Below, in pieces: positions 44,901-54,000 of a stretch of DNA of 64,000 nucleotides; the first letter of the stretch is position 1; every line of letters begins with the position of its first letter. Source of the DNA: Pseudovibrio sp. Tun.PSC04-5.I4. Its GTDB lineage: Bacteria > Pseudomonadota > Alphaproteobacteria > Rhizobiales > Stappiaceae. Both the position numbers and the translations under genes were made by a program. Under the pieces are notes generated by a model that saw only the letters and a list, made by a program, of their open reading frames with translations, was not told the DNA's origin and made no database searches. The stretch covers positions 546,842-610,841 of the forward strand of contig NZ_FNLB01000008.1 in assembly GCF_900104145.1 (NCBI RefSeq), given 5' to 3'.

Positions 44901-47900
44901 AAGAGAGGCCCCCGCATCCTGCAGCATAAACGCTAACCGGTCAGGCGGATAGGCAGGATCAAGCGGAAGGTAGGCACCTCCAGCCTTGAGGATGGCCAGC
45001 AAACTCACAACCATCTCAGCTGACCGGTCAACGCACAAGCCAACAATAACTTCTGGGCCAACTCCAAGAGTACGCAAATGATGGGCAAGCTGATTGGCAC
45101 GAGCCTCTAACTCACCATAACTTAAACACTGCCCCTCAAACTCCACTGCAACTGCATCTGGCTGTCGGGCAGCCTGTTCAGCAATAAGCTCATGCAAGCA
45201 ACGGTCTTGCGGATAATCTGCTGCCGTTGCATTCCACTCTTCTAAAACCTGATGACGTTCTGCCTCATCAAGCAGTGAGAGCGTGGAGATCTTCTGCTCT
45301 GGATCTGCGGAGGCCATCGCCGCCAAAAGACGCTCCAGATGGACAACCAGGCGTTCCATTGTCGACGCTTCAAACAGATCTGTGCTGTATTCCAGGCGCC
45401 CGCGCAGCCCTTCCCGCGTTTCACTCAAACTCAAAGTAAGATCAAACTTTGCCGTATTGCCTGTGAGCGGCTCGCTCTGAACGCTTAGACCAGGCAGTGC
45501 CATGGCATCCCCTGGAGCGTTTTGCAGCACCAACATTGCCTGGAACAGAGGGTGGCGAGAAAGATCTCGTTGCGGCTGGAGTGCTTCAACCAACCGCTCA
45601 AACGGCACATCTTGATGACCATACGCTTCAAGCGCCAGTTCTCTCGTGCGAACCAGAAGGTCATGCACACTGGGATTATCTGACAGATTGCCGCGCAACA
45701 CCAAGGTGTTGACAAAAAAGCCAATCAGCCCTTCCAGCTCTGGGCGGCGACGCCCGGCCACAGGGGCACCCACCACCACATCATTTTGCTCGCTGTGACG
45801 GCTGAGCAGAACCTGAAAGGCTGCCAGAAGAACCATGAACAAGGTCACGCCTTCCCGCTGGCTCAAGGCTGTCAACGCGCCTGATAGTTCAGCCGGGAAA
45901 GTCACCTCAATCCGGGCCCCATGGCCACTCATCACTGCCGGACGAGGATGATCTGTAGGAAGGTCTAATGTTGGAAGCTCCTGAAGCTTGTCACACCAGT
46001 ACGAAAGCTGCCCCTCCAGACGCTCCCCCTCAAGCCAGCGCCGCTGCCAGGCGGCATAATCAGCATATTGCACGGGCAGGGTTGGAAGATCGGCTGGCCG
46101 TTCCTCACATTGTGCAGCATAAAGCTCTCCCAGTTCCCGCACCAAGACGCCTATGGACCAGGCATCAGAAACAATATGATGTATGCTCACAACCAGCACA
46201 TGGCGATCCGCGGCAAGGCGTAAAAGCTCTGCCCGGAACAAGGGACCAGTCGAAAGATCAAACCGCGCAGCAGTCAGATCCTGCATGTGTGCCTTCAGCT
46301 GTTCTGAGGACAAGCCATCCACATCGGTAATCTTCAATAGGAAATCTGCCGGCGGATCAATTACCTGATAACCGACCCCCTCTTCTTCTACAATCCGCGT
46401 GCGCAAGCTCTCATGACGCTCAATCAGTGCTGCAAACGCCCTTTCAAGTGAAGGTACATCCAACGCACCATTTAACCTGACTGCCCCGGAAACATTATAA
46501 GCAGACTGTTCTGGTGCCAGTTGATCCAAAAACCAAAGACGTTCTTGAGAGTGTGAAAGCTTCAAAGCCCCACTTCGGTCCACTGGATCCAGAGGCAGAT
46601 CTTCCATAGTCCGGCCCAAACCGAGAGCCAGCTCGACAGCTGCCGCCAGATCTTTAACGCATGGTGCCTCGAACAATGCCTTCAACGGTATCTCTACAGC
46701 AAAAGCCTGTCCCACACGCGCCATAACCTGCATGGCTAGAAGGGAATGCCCCCCCAAATCGAAGAAGTTGTCCTCAACGCCGACCTGTGTCACGCCCAGA
46801 ACTTCTGCCCAGATGCTGGTAAGCATCTCTTCAACTGGTGTACGCGGAGCAATATAAGCCTTACGCACCAATCCGCTGTCATCAGGTTCTGGCAGCGCCT
46901 TGCGGTCAAGCTTTCCGTTCGGGGTTAAGGGCAGAGCTGACAAAGTAACAAATGCCGCTGGAACCATGTAATCAGGCAAGGTCTGCTGAAGATGCGCGCG
47001 TAAATCACCTGCGCTTGCATCTCCGACCACATAAGCAACCAGCCGCCCTTCTCCGGGGCCATCTGCACGTAGCAACACAGCTGCCTGACCAACGGATGGA
47101 TGCGATGTTAGAGCCGCTTCAATCTCACCGGTCTCGATCCGGTAACCCCGCAGCTTCACCTGATGGTCGTAGCGACCTAAGAACTCAAGTGCACCATCAG
47201 CACGCCGGCAAACCCGGTCTCCGGTGCGGTATAACCGGCCTCCGGCCGAACCAAACGGATCTGGAACAAAACGTTCCGCGGTCAAATCCGGCCGCCCTAA
47301 ATAACCACGAGCTAAGCCAACTCCGCCAATGTAAAGCTCGCCTGATACCCCAACAGGCACAGGCTCAAGCCCTCCATCAAGAACGTAAAGCTGAGTGTTC
47401 CAGATCGGATGACCGATCGGAACAGAGCTCGACTTTTGCTCGTCAATCGACGCATCAGAAGGAACCTCAAAATAAGTTGAGGACATTGTGCATTCAGTTG
47501 CTCCACATAAGTTGACTAAGAAAATGTTCGGAAAAATGCTTTTTGCTCTTGAAACCAAGTTCCAAGGTAGAGACTCTCCACTTATCATAGCGAGGCGAAG
47601 CGGCAAGTGCTTTGATGAACTGGAAGAAATGTAATCCAAAATTGCAGAGAAAAAACTCGGCGTTGTACTAATGAGAAGTGTCACGTTTCTGGATAAAATC
47701 CTATTTGCAACGAAAAAAGGGTCATTCCCCACTTCTCTAGGAGGTATGATTACTTCTCCGCCAGCAATTAATAAACCAAAAATATTTCTAATTGAGGCAT
47801 CAAATGTGATTGGTGGGATCACAACAGTATGGTCAGAAGAGCAGATTTTATACCGATGATTAAAGTCTAATAGATATTGAACAGCGCTGCTATGACGGAT

Positions 47901-50900
47901 CATGACTCCTTTCGGGCGTCCGGTTGAGCCGGACGTGTAAATCACATAGGCAAGGTTTTCAGCATCCACCGTCACATCCGGTGAGCTTTGAGGATATTGG
48001 CGAATGATCTCCGCATCGGCCTGCAAACACACCAACGGATGATCACTGACCAATCCTGAATGAGCATCATCACATACAACAAGAGAGGCCCCCGCATCCT
48101 GCAGCATAAACGCTAACCGGTCAGGCGGATAGGCAGGATCAAGCGGAAGGTAGGCACCTCCAGCCTTGAGGATGGCCAGCAAACTCACAACCATCTCAGC
48201 TGACCGGTCAACGCACAAGCCAACAATAACTTCTGGGCCAACTCCAAGAGTACGCAAATGATGGGCAAGCTGATTGGCACGAGCCTCTAACTCACCATAA
48301 CTTAAACACTGCCCCTCAAACTCCACTGCAACTGCATCTGGCTGTCGGGCAACCTGTTCAGCAATAAGCTCATGCAAGCAACGGTCTTGCGGATAATCTG
48401 CTGCCGTTGCATTCCACTCTTCTAAAACCTGATGACGTTCTGCCTCATCAAGCAGTGAGAGCGTGGAGATCTTCTGCTCTGGATCTGCGGAGGCCATCGC
48501 CGCCAAAAGACGCTCCAGATGGACAACCAGGCGTTCCATTGTCGACGCTTCAAACAGATCTGTGCTGTATTCCAGGCGCCCGCGCAGCCCTTCCCGCGTT
48601 TCACTCAAACTCAAAGTAAGATCAAACTTTGCCGTATTGCCTGTGAGCGGCTCGCTCTGAACGCTTAGACCAGGCAGTGCCATGGCATCCCCTGGAGCGT
48701 TTTGCAGCACCAACATTGCCTGGAACAGAGGGTGGCGAGAAAGATCTCGTTGCGGCTGGAGTGCTTCAACCAACCGCTCAAACGGCACATCTTGATGACC
48801 ATACGCTTCAAGCGCCAGTTCTCTCGTGCGAACCAGAAGGTCATGCACACTGGGATCATCTGACAGATTGCCGCGCAACACCAAGGTGTTGACAAAAAAG
48901 CCAATCAGCCCTTCCAGCTCTGGGCGGCGACGCCCGGCCACAGGGGCACCCACCACCACATCATTTTGCTCGCTGTGACGGCTGAGCAGAACCTGAAAGG
49001 CTGCCAGAAGAACCATGAACAAGGTCACGCCTTCCCGCTGGCTCAAGGCTGTCAACGCGCCTGATAGTTCAGCCGGGAAAGTCACCTCAATCCGGGCCCC
49101 ATGGCCACTCATCACTGCCGGACGAGGATGATCTGTAGGAAGGTCTAATGTTGGAAGCTCCTGAAGCTTGTCACACCAGTACGAAAGCTGCCCCTCCAGA
49201 CGCTCCCCCTCAAGCCAGCGCCGCTGCCAGGCGGCATAATCAGCATATTGCACGGGCAGGGTTGGAAGATCGGCTGGCCGTTCCTCACATTGTGCAGCAT
49301 AAAGCTCTCCCAGTTCCCGCACCAAGACGCCTATGGACCAGGCATCAGAAACAATATGATGTATGCTCACAACCAGCACATGGCGATCCGCGGCAAGGCG
49401 TAAAAGCTCTGCCCGGAACAAGGGACCAGTCGAAAGATCAAACCGCGCAGCAGTCAGATCCTGCATGTGTGCCTTCAGCTGTTCTGAGGACAAGCCATCC
49501 ACATCGGTAATCTTCAATAGGAAATCTGCCGGCGGATCAATTACCTGATAACCGACCCCCTCTTCTTCTACAATCCGCGTGCGCAAGCTCTCATGACGCT
49601 CAATCAGTGCTGCAAACGCCCTTTCAAGTGAAGGTACATCCAACGCACCATTTAACCTGACTGCCCCGGAAACATTATAAGCAGACTGTTCTGGTGCCAG
49701 TTGATCCAAAAACCAAAGACGTTCTTGAGAGTGTGAAAGCTTCAAAGCCCCACTTCGGTCCACTGGATCCAGAGGCAGATCTTCCATAGTCCGGCCCAAA
49801 CCGAGAGCCAGCTCGACAGCTGCCGCCAGATCTTTAACGCATGGTGCCTCGAACAATGCCTTCAACGGTATCTCTACAGCAAAAGCCTGTCCCACACGCG
49901 CCATAACCTGCATGGCTAGAAGGGAATGCCCCCCCAAATCGAAGAAGTTGTCCTCAACGCCGACCTGTGTCACGCCCAGAACTTCTGCCCAGATGCTGGT
50001 AAGCATCTCTTCAACTGGTGTACGCGGAGCAATATAAGCCTTACGCACCAATCCGCTGTCATCAGGTTCTGGCAGCGCCTTGCGGTCAAGCTTTCCGTTC
50101 GGGGTTAAGGGCAGAGCTGACAAAGTAACAAATGCCGCTGGAACCATGTAATCAGGCAAGGTCTGCTGAAGATGCGCGCGTAAATCACCTGCGCTTGCAT
50201 CTCCGACCACATAAGCAACCAGCCGCCCTTCTCCGGGGCCATCTGCACGTAGCAACACAGCTGCCTGACCAACGGATGGATGCGATGTTAGAGCCGCTTC
50301 AATCTCACCGGTCTCGATCCGGTAACCCCGCAGCTTCACCTGATGGTCGTAGCGACCTAAGAACTCAAGTGCACCATCAGCACGCCGGCAAACCCGGTCT
50401 CCGGTGCGGTATAACCGGCCTCCGGCCGAACCAAACGGATCTGGAACAAAACGTTCCGCGGTCAAATCCGGCCGCCCTAAATAACCACGAGCTAAGCCAA
50501 CTCCGCCAATGTAAAGCTCGCCTGATACCCCAACAGGCACAGGCTCAAGCCCTCCATCAAGAACGTAAAGCTGAGTGTTCCAGATCGGATAACCAATCGG
50601 AACAGATGATTGCTCCGTTGCATTTACCAAATACCAACTAGCAAATACAGTAATTTCTGTAGGGCCGTAAGCGTTTACAATTCGCCGTCCATTACACCAT
50701 GGCTTCAATAAGGATGGAAGTGAAGCTTCGCCTGCTACTCCTAGCATTTTTAGATTGAGAGCTTGGTCTGGCTTAATTGTCGCCAAGATAGATGGAGGAA
50801 GCATCAAAGTTGTTATAGCGCGTGCACTTATCTGGTTCGTCAATACAGAACCAACTAAATGCGTGCGTGGAGCGGGACTATCAGCCGCGCACCAGCCTTT

Positions 50901-50921
50901 AGTGTGCAAAAGATCTCCCAA
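38916..50921 (-). CDS. NRPS, C-terminal 4.0-kilo-residue part: (A)-T-C-A-T-C-A-T-C-A-T-E
   Basis: This is a modular nonribosomal peptide synthetase, cytosolic, activating and condensing amino acids on 4'-phosphopantetheine arms. Approximate residues: partial A 1-320, T 327 (DNFFDLGGHSLLAMQ), C 395-795 (SIHHIVSDAWS), A 845-1380, T 1387, C 1455-1855, A 1900-2440, T 2447, C 2510-2910, A 2960-3495, T 3503 (LGGDSILALQV) and an E domain 3560-3975. The E domain shows HHLVVDGVSWR, EGHGREEL, RTVGWFTTTYP and VSLNYLGHFD. GGDS in the last T domain is usual before E domains. No thioesterase follows. The apparent start at 50921 is not real: it lies inside an A domain, where the frame breaks, and the same protein continues upstream in 50855-54775. 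Confidence 0.93.
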   Translation of the reverse strand: MGDLLHTKGWCAADSPAPRTHLVGSVLTNQISARAITTLMLPPSILATIKPDQALNLKMLGVAGEASLPSLLKPWCNGRRIVNAYGPTEITVFASWYLVNATEQSSVPIGYPIWNTQLYVLDGGLEPVPVGVSGELYIGGVGLARGYLGRPDLTAERFVPDPFGSAGGRLYRTGDRVCRRADGALEFLGRYDHQVKLRGYRIETGEIEAALTSHPSVGQAAVLLRADGPGEGRLVAYVVGDASAGDLRAHLQQTLPDYMVPAAFVTLSALPLTPNGKLDRKALPEPDDSGLVRKAYIAPRTPVEEMLTSIWAEVLGVTQVGVEDNFFDLGGHSLLAMQVMARVGQAFAVEIPLKALFEAPCVKDLAAAVELALGLGRTMEDLPLDPVDRSGALKLSHSQERLWFLDQLAPEQSAYNVSGAVRLNGALDVPSLERAFAALIERHESLRTRIVEEEGVGYQVIDPPADFLLKITDVDGLSSEQLKAHMQDLTAARFDLSTGPLFRAELLRLAADRHVLVVSIHHIVSDAWSIGVLVRELGELYAAQCEERPADLPTLPVQYADYAAWQRRWLEGERLEGQLSYWCDKLQELPTLDLPTDHPRPAVMSGHGARIEVTFPAELSGALTALSQREGVTLFMVLLAAFQVLLSRHSEQNDVVVGAPVAGRRRPELEGLIGFFVNTLVLRGNLSDDPSVHDLLVRTRELALEAYGHQDVPFERLVEALQPQRDLSRHPLFQAMLVLQNAPGDAMALPGLSVQSEPLTGNTAKFDLTLSLSETREGLRGRLEYSTDLFEASTMERLVVHLERLLAAMASADPEQKISTLSLLDEAERHQVLEEWNATAADYPQDRCLHELIAEQVARQPDAVAVEFEGQCLSYGELEARANQLAHHLRTLGVGPEVIVGLCVDRSAEMVVSLLAILKAGGAYLPLDPAYPPDRLAFMLQDAGASLVVCDDAHSGLVSDHPLVCLQADAEIIRQYPQSSPDVTVDAENLAYVIYTSGSTGRPKGVMIRHSSAVQYLLDFNHRYKICSSDHTVVIPPITFDASIRNIFGLLIAGGEVIIPPREVGNDPFFVANRILSRNVTLLISTTPSFFSAILDYISSSSSKHLPLRLAMISGESLPWNLVSRAKSIFPNIFLVNLCGATECTMSSTYFEVPSDASIDEQKSSSVPIGHPIWNTQLYVLDGGLEPVPVGVSGELYIGGVGLARGYLGRPDLTAERFVPDPFGSAGGRLYRTGDRVCRRADGALEFLGRYDHQVKLRGYRIETGEIEAALTSHPSVGQAAVLLRADGPGEGRLVAYVVGDASAGDLRAHLQQTLPDYMVPAAFVTLSALPLTPNGKLDRKALPEPDDSGLVRKAYIAPRTPVEEMLTSIWAEVLGVTQVGVEDNFFDLGGHSLLAMQVMARVGQAFAVEIPLKALFEAPCVKDLAAAVELALGLGRTMEDLPLDPVDRSGALKLSHSQERLWFLDQLAPEQSAYNVSGAVRLNGALDVPSLERAFAALIERHESLRTRIVEEEGVGYQVIDPPADFLLKITDVDGLSSEQLKAHMQDLTAARFDLSTGPLFRAELLRLAADRHVLVVSIHHIVSDAWSIGVLVRELGELYAAQCEERPADLPTLPVQYADYAAWQRRWLEGERLEGQLSYWCDKLQELPTLDLPTDHPRPAVMSGHGARIEVTFPAELSGALTALSQREGVTLFMVLLAAFQVLLSRHSEQNDVVVGAPVAGRRRPELEGLIGFFVNTLVLRGNLSDNPSVHDLLVRTRELALEAYGHQDVPFERLVEALQPQRDLSRHPLFQAMLVLQNAPGDAMALPGLSVQSEPLTGNTAKFDLTLSLSETREGLRGRLEYSTDLFEASTMERLVVHLERLLAAMASADPEQKISTLSLLDEAERHQVLEEWNATAADYPQDRCLHELIAEQAARQPDAVAVEFEGQCLSYGELEARANQLAHHLRTLGVGPEVIVGLCVDRSAEMVVSLLAILKAGGAYLPLDPAYPPDRLAFMLQDAGASLVVCDDAHSGLVSDHPLVCLQADAEIIRQYPQSSPDVTVDAENLAYVIYTSGSTGRPKGVMIRHQNLKSYLLWAAHTYGASDWTKSLVHSPIFFDLSVTSLWLPLLLGRCCELVPEEPDALKFTLQRIPDSKSFIKLTPSHLRMLEGEIPTDAIDTTNLLVIGGEALSSDGFGPWSKKHTTEIVNEYGPSEATVGCCVQTVSIPSDTSIGEQKSSSVPIGYPIWNTQLYVLDGGLDPVPVGVSGELYIGGVGLARGYLGRPDLTAERFVPDPFGSAGGRLYRTGDRVYRRADGALEFLGRYDHQVKLRGYRIETGEIEAALTSHPSVGQAAVLLRADGPGEGRLVAYVVGDASAGDLRAHLQQTLPDYMVPAAFVTLSALPLTPNGKLDRKALPEPDDSGLVRKAYIAPRTPVEEMLTSIWAEVLGVTQVGVEDNFFDLGGHSLLAMQVMARVGQAFAVEIPLKALFEAPCVKDLAAAVELALGLGRTMEDLPLDPVDRSGALKLSHSQERLWFLDQLAPEQSAYNVSGAVRLNGALDVPSLERAFTALIERHESLRTRIVEEEGVGYQVIDPPADFLLKITDVDGLSSEQLKAHMQDLTAARFDLSTGPLFRAELLRLAADRHVLVVSIHHIVSDAWSIGVLVRELGELYAAQCEERPADLPTLPVQYADYAAWQRRWLEGERLEGQLSYWCDKLQELPTLDLPTDHPRPAVMSGHGARIEVTFPAELSGALTALSQREGVTLFMVLLAAFQVLLSRHSEQNDVVVGAPVAGRRRPELEGLIGFFVNTLVLRGNLSDDPSVHDLLVRTRELALEAYGHQDVPFERLVEALQPQRDLSRHPLFQAMLVLQNAPGDAMALPGLSVQSEPLTGNTAKFDLTLSLSETREGLRGRLEYSTDLFEASTMERLVVHLERLLAAMASADPEQKISTLSLLDEAERHQVLEEWNATAADYPQDRCLHELIAEQVARQPDAVAVEFEGQCLSYGELEARANQLAHHLRTLGVGPEVIVGLCVDRSAEMVVSLLAILKAGGAYLPLDPAYPPDRLAFMLQDAGASLVVCDDAHSGLVSDHPLVCLQADAEIIRQYPQSSPDVTVDAENLAYVIYTSGSTGRPKGVMIRHQNLKSYLLWAAHTYGASDWTKSLVHSPIFFDLSVTSLWLPLLLGRCCELVPEEPDALKFTLQRIPDSKSFIKLTPSHLRMLEGEIPTDAIDTTNLLVIGGEALSSDGFGPWSKKHTTEIVNEYGPSEATVGCCVQTVSIPSDTSIGEQKSSSVPIGYPIWNTQLYVLDGGLEPVPVGVSGELYIGGVGLARGYLGRPDLTAERFVPDPFGSAGGRLYRTGDRVYRRADGALEFLGRYDHQVKLRGYRIETGEIEAALTSHPSVGQAAVLLRADGPGEGRLVAYVVGDASAGDLRAHLQQTLPDYMVPAAFVTLSALPLTPNGKLDRKALPEPDDSGLVRKAYIAPRTPVEEMLTSIWAEVLGVTQVGVEDNFFDLGGDSILALQVISRAKQRGLGLQVRDIFANQSVTDLSKVIKTPHLGSDEQGPIIGDSELTPIQHWFMNLKLETPTHWNQGLLLRLNRPIDFNLLAEALAVVFTHHDVLRSRFVHRGDSWRQEFSPPDTRPYLEMVDLTPLSAEERSTHITQKATEVQTGFCLTQGPLLKGVFFAESTGSGQLLLIAHHLVVDGVSWRVLIEDLSTAYLAMERNQLVELPPKTSSWLNWTNRLFAYADKLDNEIPYWKEQPWERAIPLPVDHAGDNLEGTAKTIRKKLDRHTTAQLVHKIPRVGATIETLLLASLAQTLTEATGQPMALIELEGHGREELFEDLDISRTVGWFTTTYPILIDLSNITSAEVLKRTQESLDAVPCRGIGYGLLREIKSDLREIPTPQVSLNYLGHFDQTFSNSNLFEPTKGSIGANRGADNQRPHLLDITARVINNCLSVDWTYNPTLHNKEYIERLAETFLDKIKKIFNLLTKNKIADKELKKIIDVINKRF
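41090..41555 (-). other. A-domain core, module 6: Asn-like specificity
   Basis: Runs from just after KGVMIRH to just before SVPIGYPIW. GrsA-type positions read D, L, T (FFDLSVTSLW), K (FIKLTPS), V, G (LLVIGGEA), E (VNEYGPS), V, G (SEATVGCC) and the A10 lysine, giving DLTKVGEVGK. From memory the classical Asn code is DLTKLGEVGK and the Asp code DLTKVGHIGK, so Asn is favoured (9 of 10) over Asp (8 of 10). This residue would be epimerised by the E domain. Confidence 0.75.
44258..44723 (-). other. A-domain core, module 5: Asn-like specificity
   Basis: Same core as module 6, with code DLTKVGEVGK. The two are identical at protein level over the variable segment, so modules 5 and 6 are a recent whole-module duplication and predict two consecutive Asn residues. 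Confidence 0.75.
47425..47890 (-). other. A-domain core, module 4: unassigned specificity
   Basis: Reads ITFDASIRNIFGLL, LLISTTPSFFSAI, LAMISGESLPW and VNLCGATECTMSS, giving the tentative code D-A-R-S-M-S-L-M-S-K, which I cannot match. The segment is visibly more AT-rich than the module around it, as expected if it was imported from another gene. Confidence 0.6.
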
Positions 50922-51030
50922 ACTGACACATCGAAACTAAAGCTTGCAAATTGTAAGACTCGGGAGTCAGCTGTAATAGAGAACACTTCAATTAGAGCTA
51001 TTATAGAATGACGCGCACCGTTATGACGGA
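50600..51030 (-). other. A-domain core, module 3: unassigned specificity, contains a frame break
   Basis: Reads FDVSVWEIFCTLKAGARLI, TLMLPPSIL, LGVAGEASLPSL and VNAYGPTEITVFASW, giving the tentative code D-V-W-M-G-A-A-V-F-K, not one I recognise. The frame break at about 50,860-50,920 lies in this core, between LHARI and LVGSVLTNQ. The mirror copy is also out of frame here. Confidence 0.6.
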
Positions 51031-54000
51031 TCATGACCCCTTTCGGGCGTCCGGTTGAGCCGGACGTGTAAATCACATAGGCAAGGTTTTCAGCATCCAC
51101 CGTCACATCCGGTGAGCTTTGAGGATATTGGCGAATGATCTCCGCATCGGCCTGCAAACACACCAACGGATGATCACTGACCAATCCTGAATGAGCATCA
51201 TCACATACAACAAGAGAGGCCCCCGCATCCTGCAGCATAAACGCTAACCGGTCAGGCGGATAGGCAGGATCAAGCGGAAGGTAGGCACCTCCAGCCTTGA
51301 GGATGGCCAGCAAACTCACAACCATCTCAGCTGACCGGTCAACGCACAAGCCAACAATAACTTCTGGGCCAACTCCAAGAGTACGCAGATGATGGGCAAG
51401 CTGATTGGCACGAGCCTCTAACTCACCATAACTTAAACACTGCCCCTCAAACTCCACTGCAACTGCATCTGGCTGTCGGGCAGCCTGTTCAGCAATAAGC
51501 TCATGCAAGCAACGGTCTTGCGGATAATCTGCTGCCGTTGCATTCCACTCTTCTAAAACCTGATGACGTTCTGCCTCATCAAGCAGTGAGAGCGTGGAGA
51601 TCTTCTGCTCTGGATCTGCGGAGGCCATCGCCGCCAAAAGACGCTCCAGATGGACAACCAGGCGTTCCATTGTCGACGCTTCAAACAGATCTGTGCTGTA
51701 TTCCAGGCGCCCGCGCAGCCCTTCCCGCGTTTCACTCAAACTCAAAGTAAGATCAAACTTTGTCATATTGCCTGTGAGCGGCTCGCTCTGAACGCTTAGA
51801 CCAGGCAGTGCCATGGCATCCCCTGGAGCGTTTTGCAGCACCAACATTGCCTGGAACAGAGGGTGGCGAGAAAGATCTCGTTGCGGCTGGAGTGCTTCAA
51901 CCAACCGCTCAAACGGCACATCTTGATGACCATACGCTTCAAGCGCCAGTTCTCTCGTGCGAACCAGAAGGTCATGCACACTGGGATCATCTGACAGATT
52001 GCCGCGCAACACCAAGGTGTTGACAAAAAAGCCAATCAGCCCTTCCAGCTCTGGGCGGCGACGCCCGGCCACAGGGGCACCCACCACCACATCATTTTGC
52101 TCGCTGTGACGGCTGAGCAGAACCTGAAAGGCTGCCAGAAGAACCATGAACAAGGTCACGCCTTCCCGCTGGCTCAAGGCTGTCAACGCGCCTGATAGTT
52201 CAGCCGGGAAAGTCACCTCAATCCGGGCCCCATGGCCACTCATCACTGCCGGACGAGGATGATCTGTAGGAAGGTCTAATGTTGGAAGCTCCTGAAGCTT
52301 GTCACACCAGTACGAAAGCTGCCCCTCCAGACGCTCCCCCTCAAGCCAGCGCCGCTGCCAGGCGGCATAATCAGCATATTGCACGGGCAGGGTTGGAAGA
52401 TCGGCTGGCCGTTCCTCACATTGTGCAGCATAAAGCTCTCCCAGTTCCCGCACCAAGACGCCTATGGACCAGGCATCAGAAACAATATGATGTATGCTCA
52501 CAACCAGCACATGGCGATCCGCGGCAAGGCGTAAAAGCTCTGCCCGGAACAAGGGACCAGTCAAAAGATCAAACCGCGCAGCAGTCAGATCCTGCATGTG
52601 TGCCTTCAGCTGTTCTGAGGACAAGCCATCCACATCGGTAATCTTCAATAGGAAATCTGCCGGCGGATCAATTACCTGATAACCGACCCCCTCTTCTTCT
52701 ACAATCCGCGTGCGCAAGCTCTCATGACGCTCAATCAGTGCTGCAAACGCCCTTTCAAGTGAAGGTACATCCAACGCACCATTTAACCTGACTGCCCCGG
52801 AAACATTATAAGCAGACTGTTCTGGTGCCAGTTGATCCAAAAACCAAAGACGTTCTTGAGAGTGTGAAAGCTTCAAAGCCCCACTTCGGTCCACTGGATC
52901 CAGAGGCAGATCTTCCATAGTCCGGCCCAAACCGAGAGCCAGCTCGACAGCTGCCGCCAGATCTTTAACGCATGGTGCCTCGAACAATGCCTTCAACGGT
53001 ATCTCTACAGCAAAAGCCTGTCCCACACGCGCCATAACCTGCATGGCTAGAAGGGAATGCCCCCCCAAGTCGAAGAAGTTGTCCTCAACGCCGACCTGTG
53101 TCACGCCCAGAACTTCTGCCCAGATGCTGGTAAGCATCTCTTCAACTGGTGTACGCGGAGCAATATAAGCCTTACGCACCAATCCGCTGTCATCAGGTTC
53201 TGGCAGCGCCTTGCGGTCAAGCTTTCCGTTCGGGGTTAAGGGCAGAGCTGACAAAGTAACAAATGCCGCTGGAACCATGTAATCAGGCAAGGTCTGCTGA
53301 AGATGCGCGCGTAAATCACCTGCGCTTGCATCTCCGACCACATAAGCAACCAGCCGCCCTTCTCCGGGGCCATCTGCACGTAGCAACACAGCTGCCTGAC
53401 CAACGGATGGATGCGATGTTAGAGCCGCTTCAATCTCACCGGTCTCGATCCGGTAACCCCGCAGCTTCACCTGATGGTCGTAGCGACCTAAGAACTCAAG
53501 TGCACCATCAGCACGCCGGCAAACCCGGTCTCCGGTGCGGTATAACCGGCCTCCGGCCGAACCAAACGGATCTGGAACAAAACGTTCCGCGGTCAAATCC
53601 GGCCGCCCTAAATAACCACGAGCTAAGCCAACTCCGCCAATGTAAAGCTCGCCTGATACCCCAACAGGCACAGGCTCAAGCCCTCCATCAAGAACGTAAA
53701 GCTGAGTGTTCCAGATCGGATGACCGATCGGAACAGATGCTTTTCCTGACGTGACTTTATGCAATGCAGACCAAATTGTCGTCTCACTCGGCCCATATAA
53801 ATTCCAAACATGCTCATGGCATGCTGTTAACCCACCTGCAAGATCTCGGGATAGTGCTTCCCCACCACACAATATCTTTCGTAGTCCTGAAGGTATACCT
53901 CCAGTCTCCAACAAGAGATACCAAGTGGTAGGAGTAGCTTGAAGAACTGTTACGCGACTACTCTTCAATATGTTAGTTAAGGCAAGTCCATCTACTGCGC

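Noticed and set aside
50855..50921. ATG near 50921 as the true start of a 4001-residue NRPS
   Set aside because: The first 30 or so residues are out-of-frame translation of an A domain that continues upstream in another frame, so this is a frameshift border and not a gene start.
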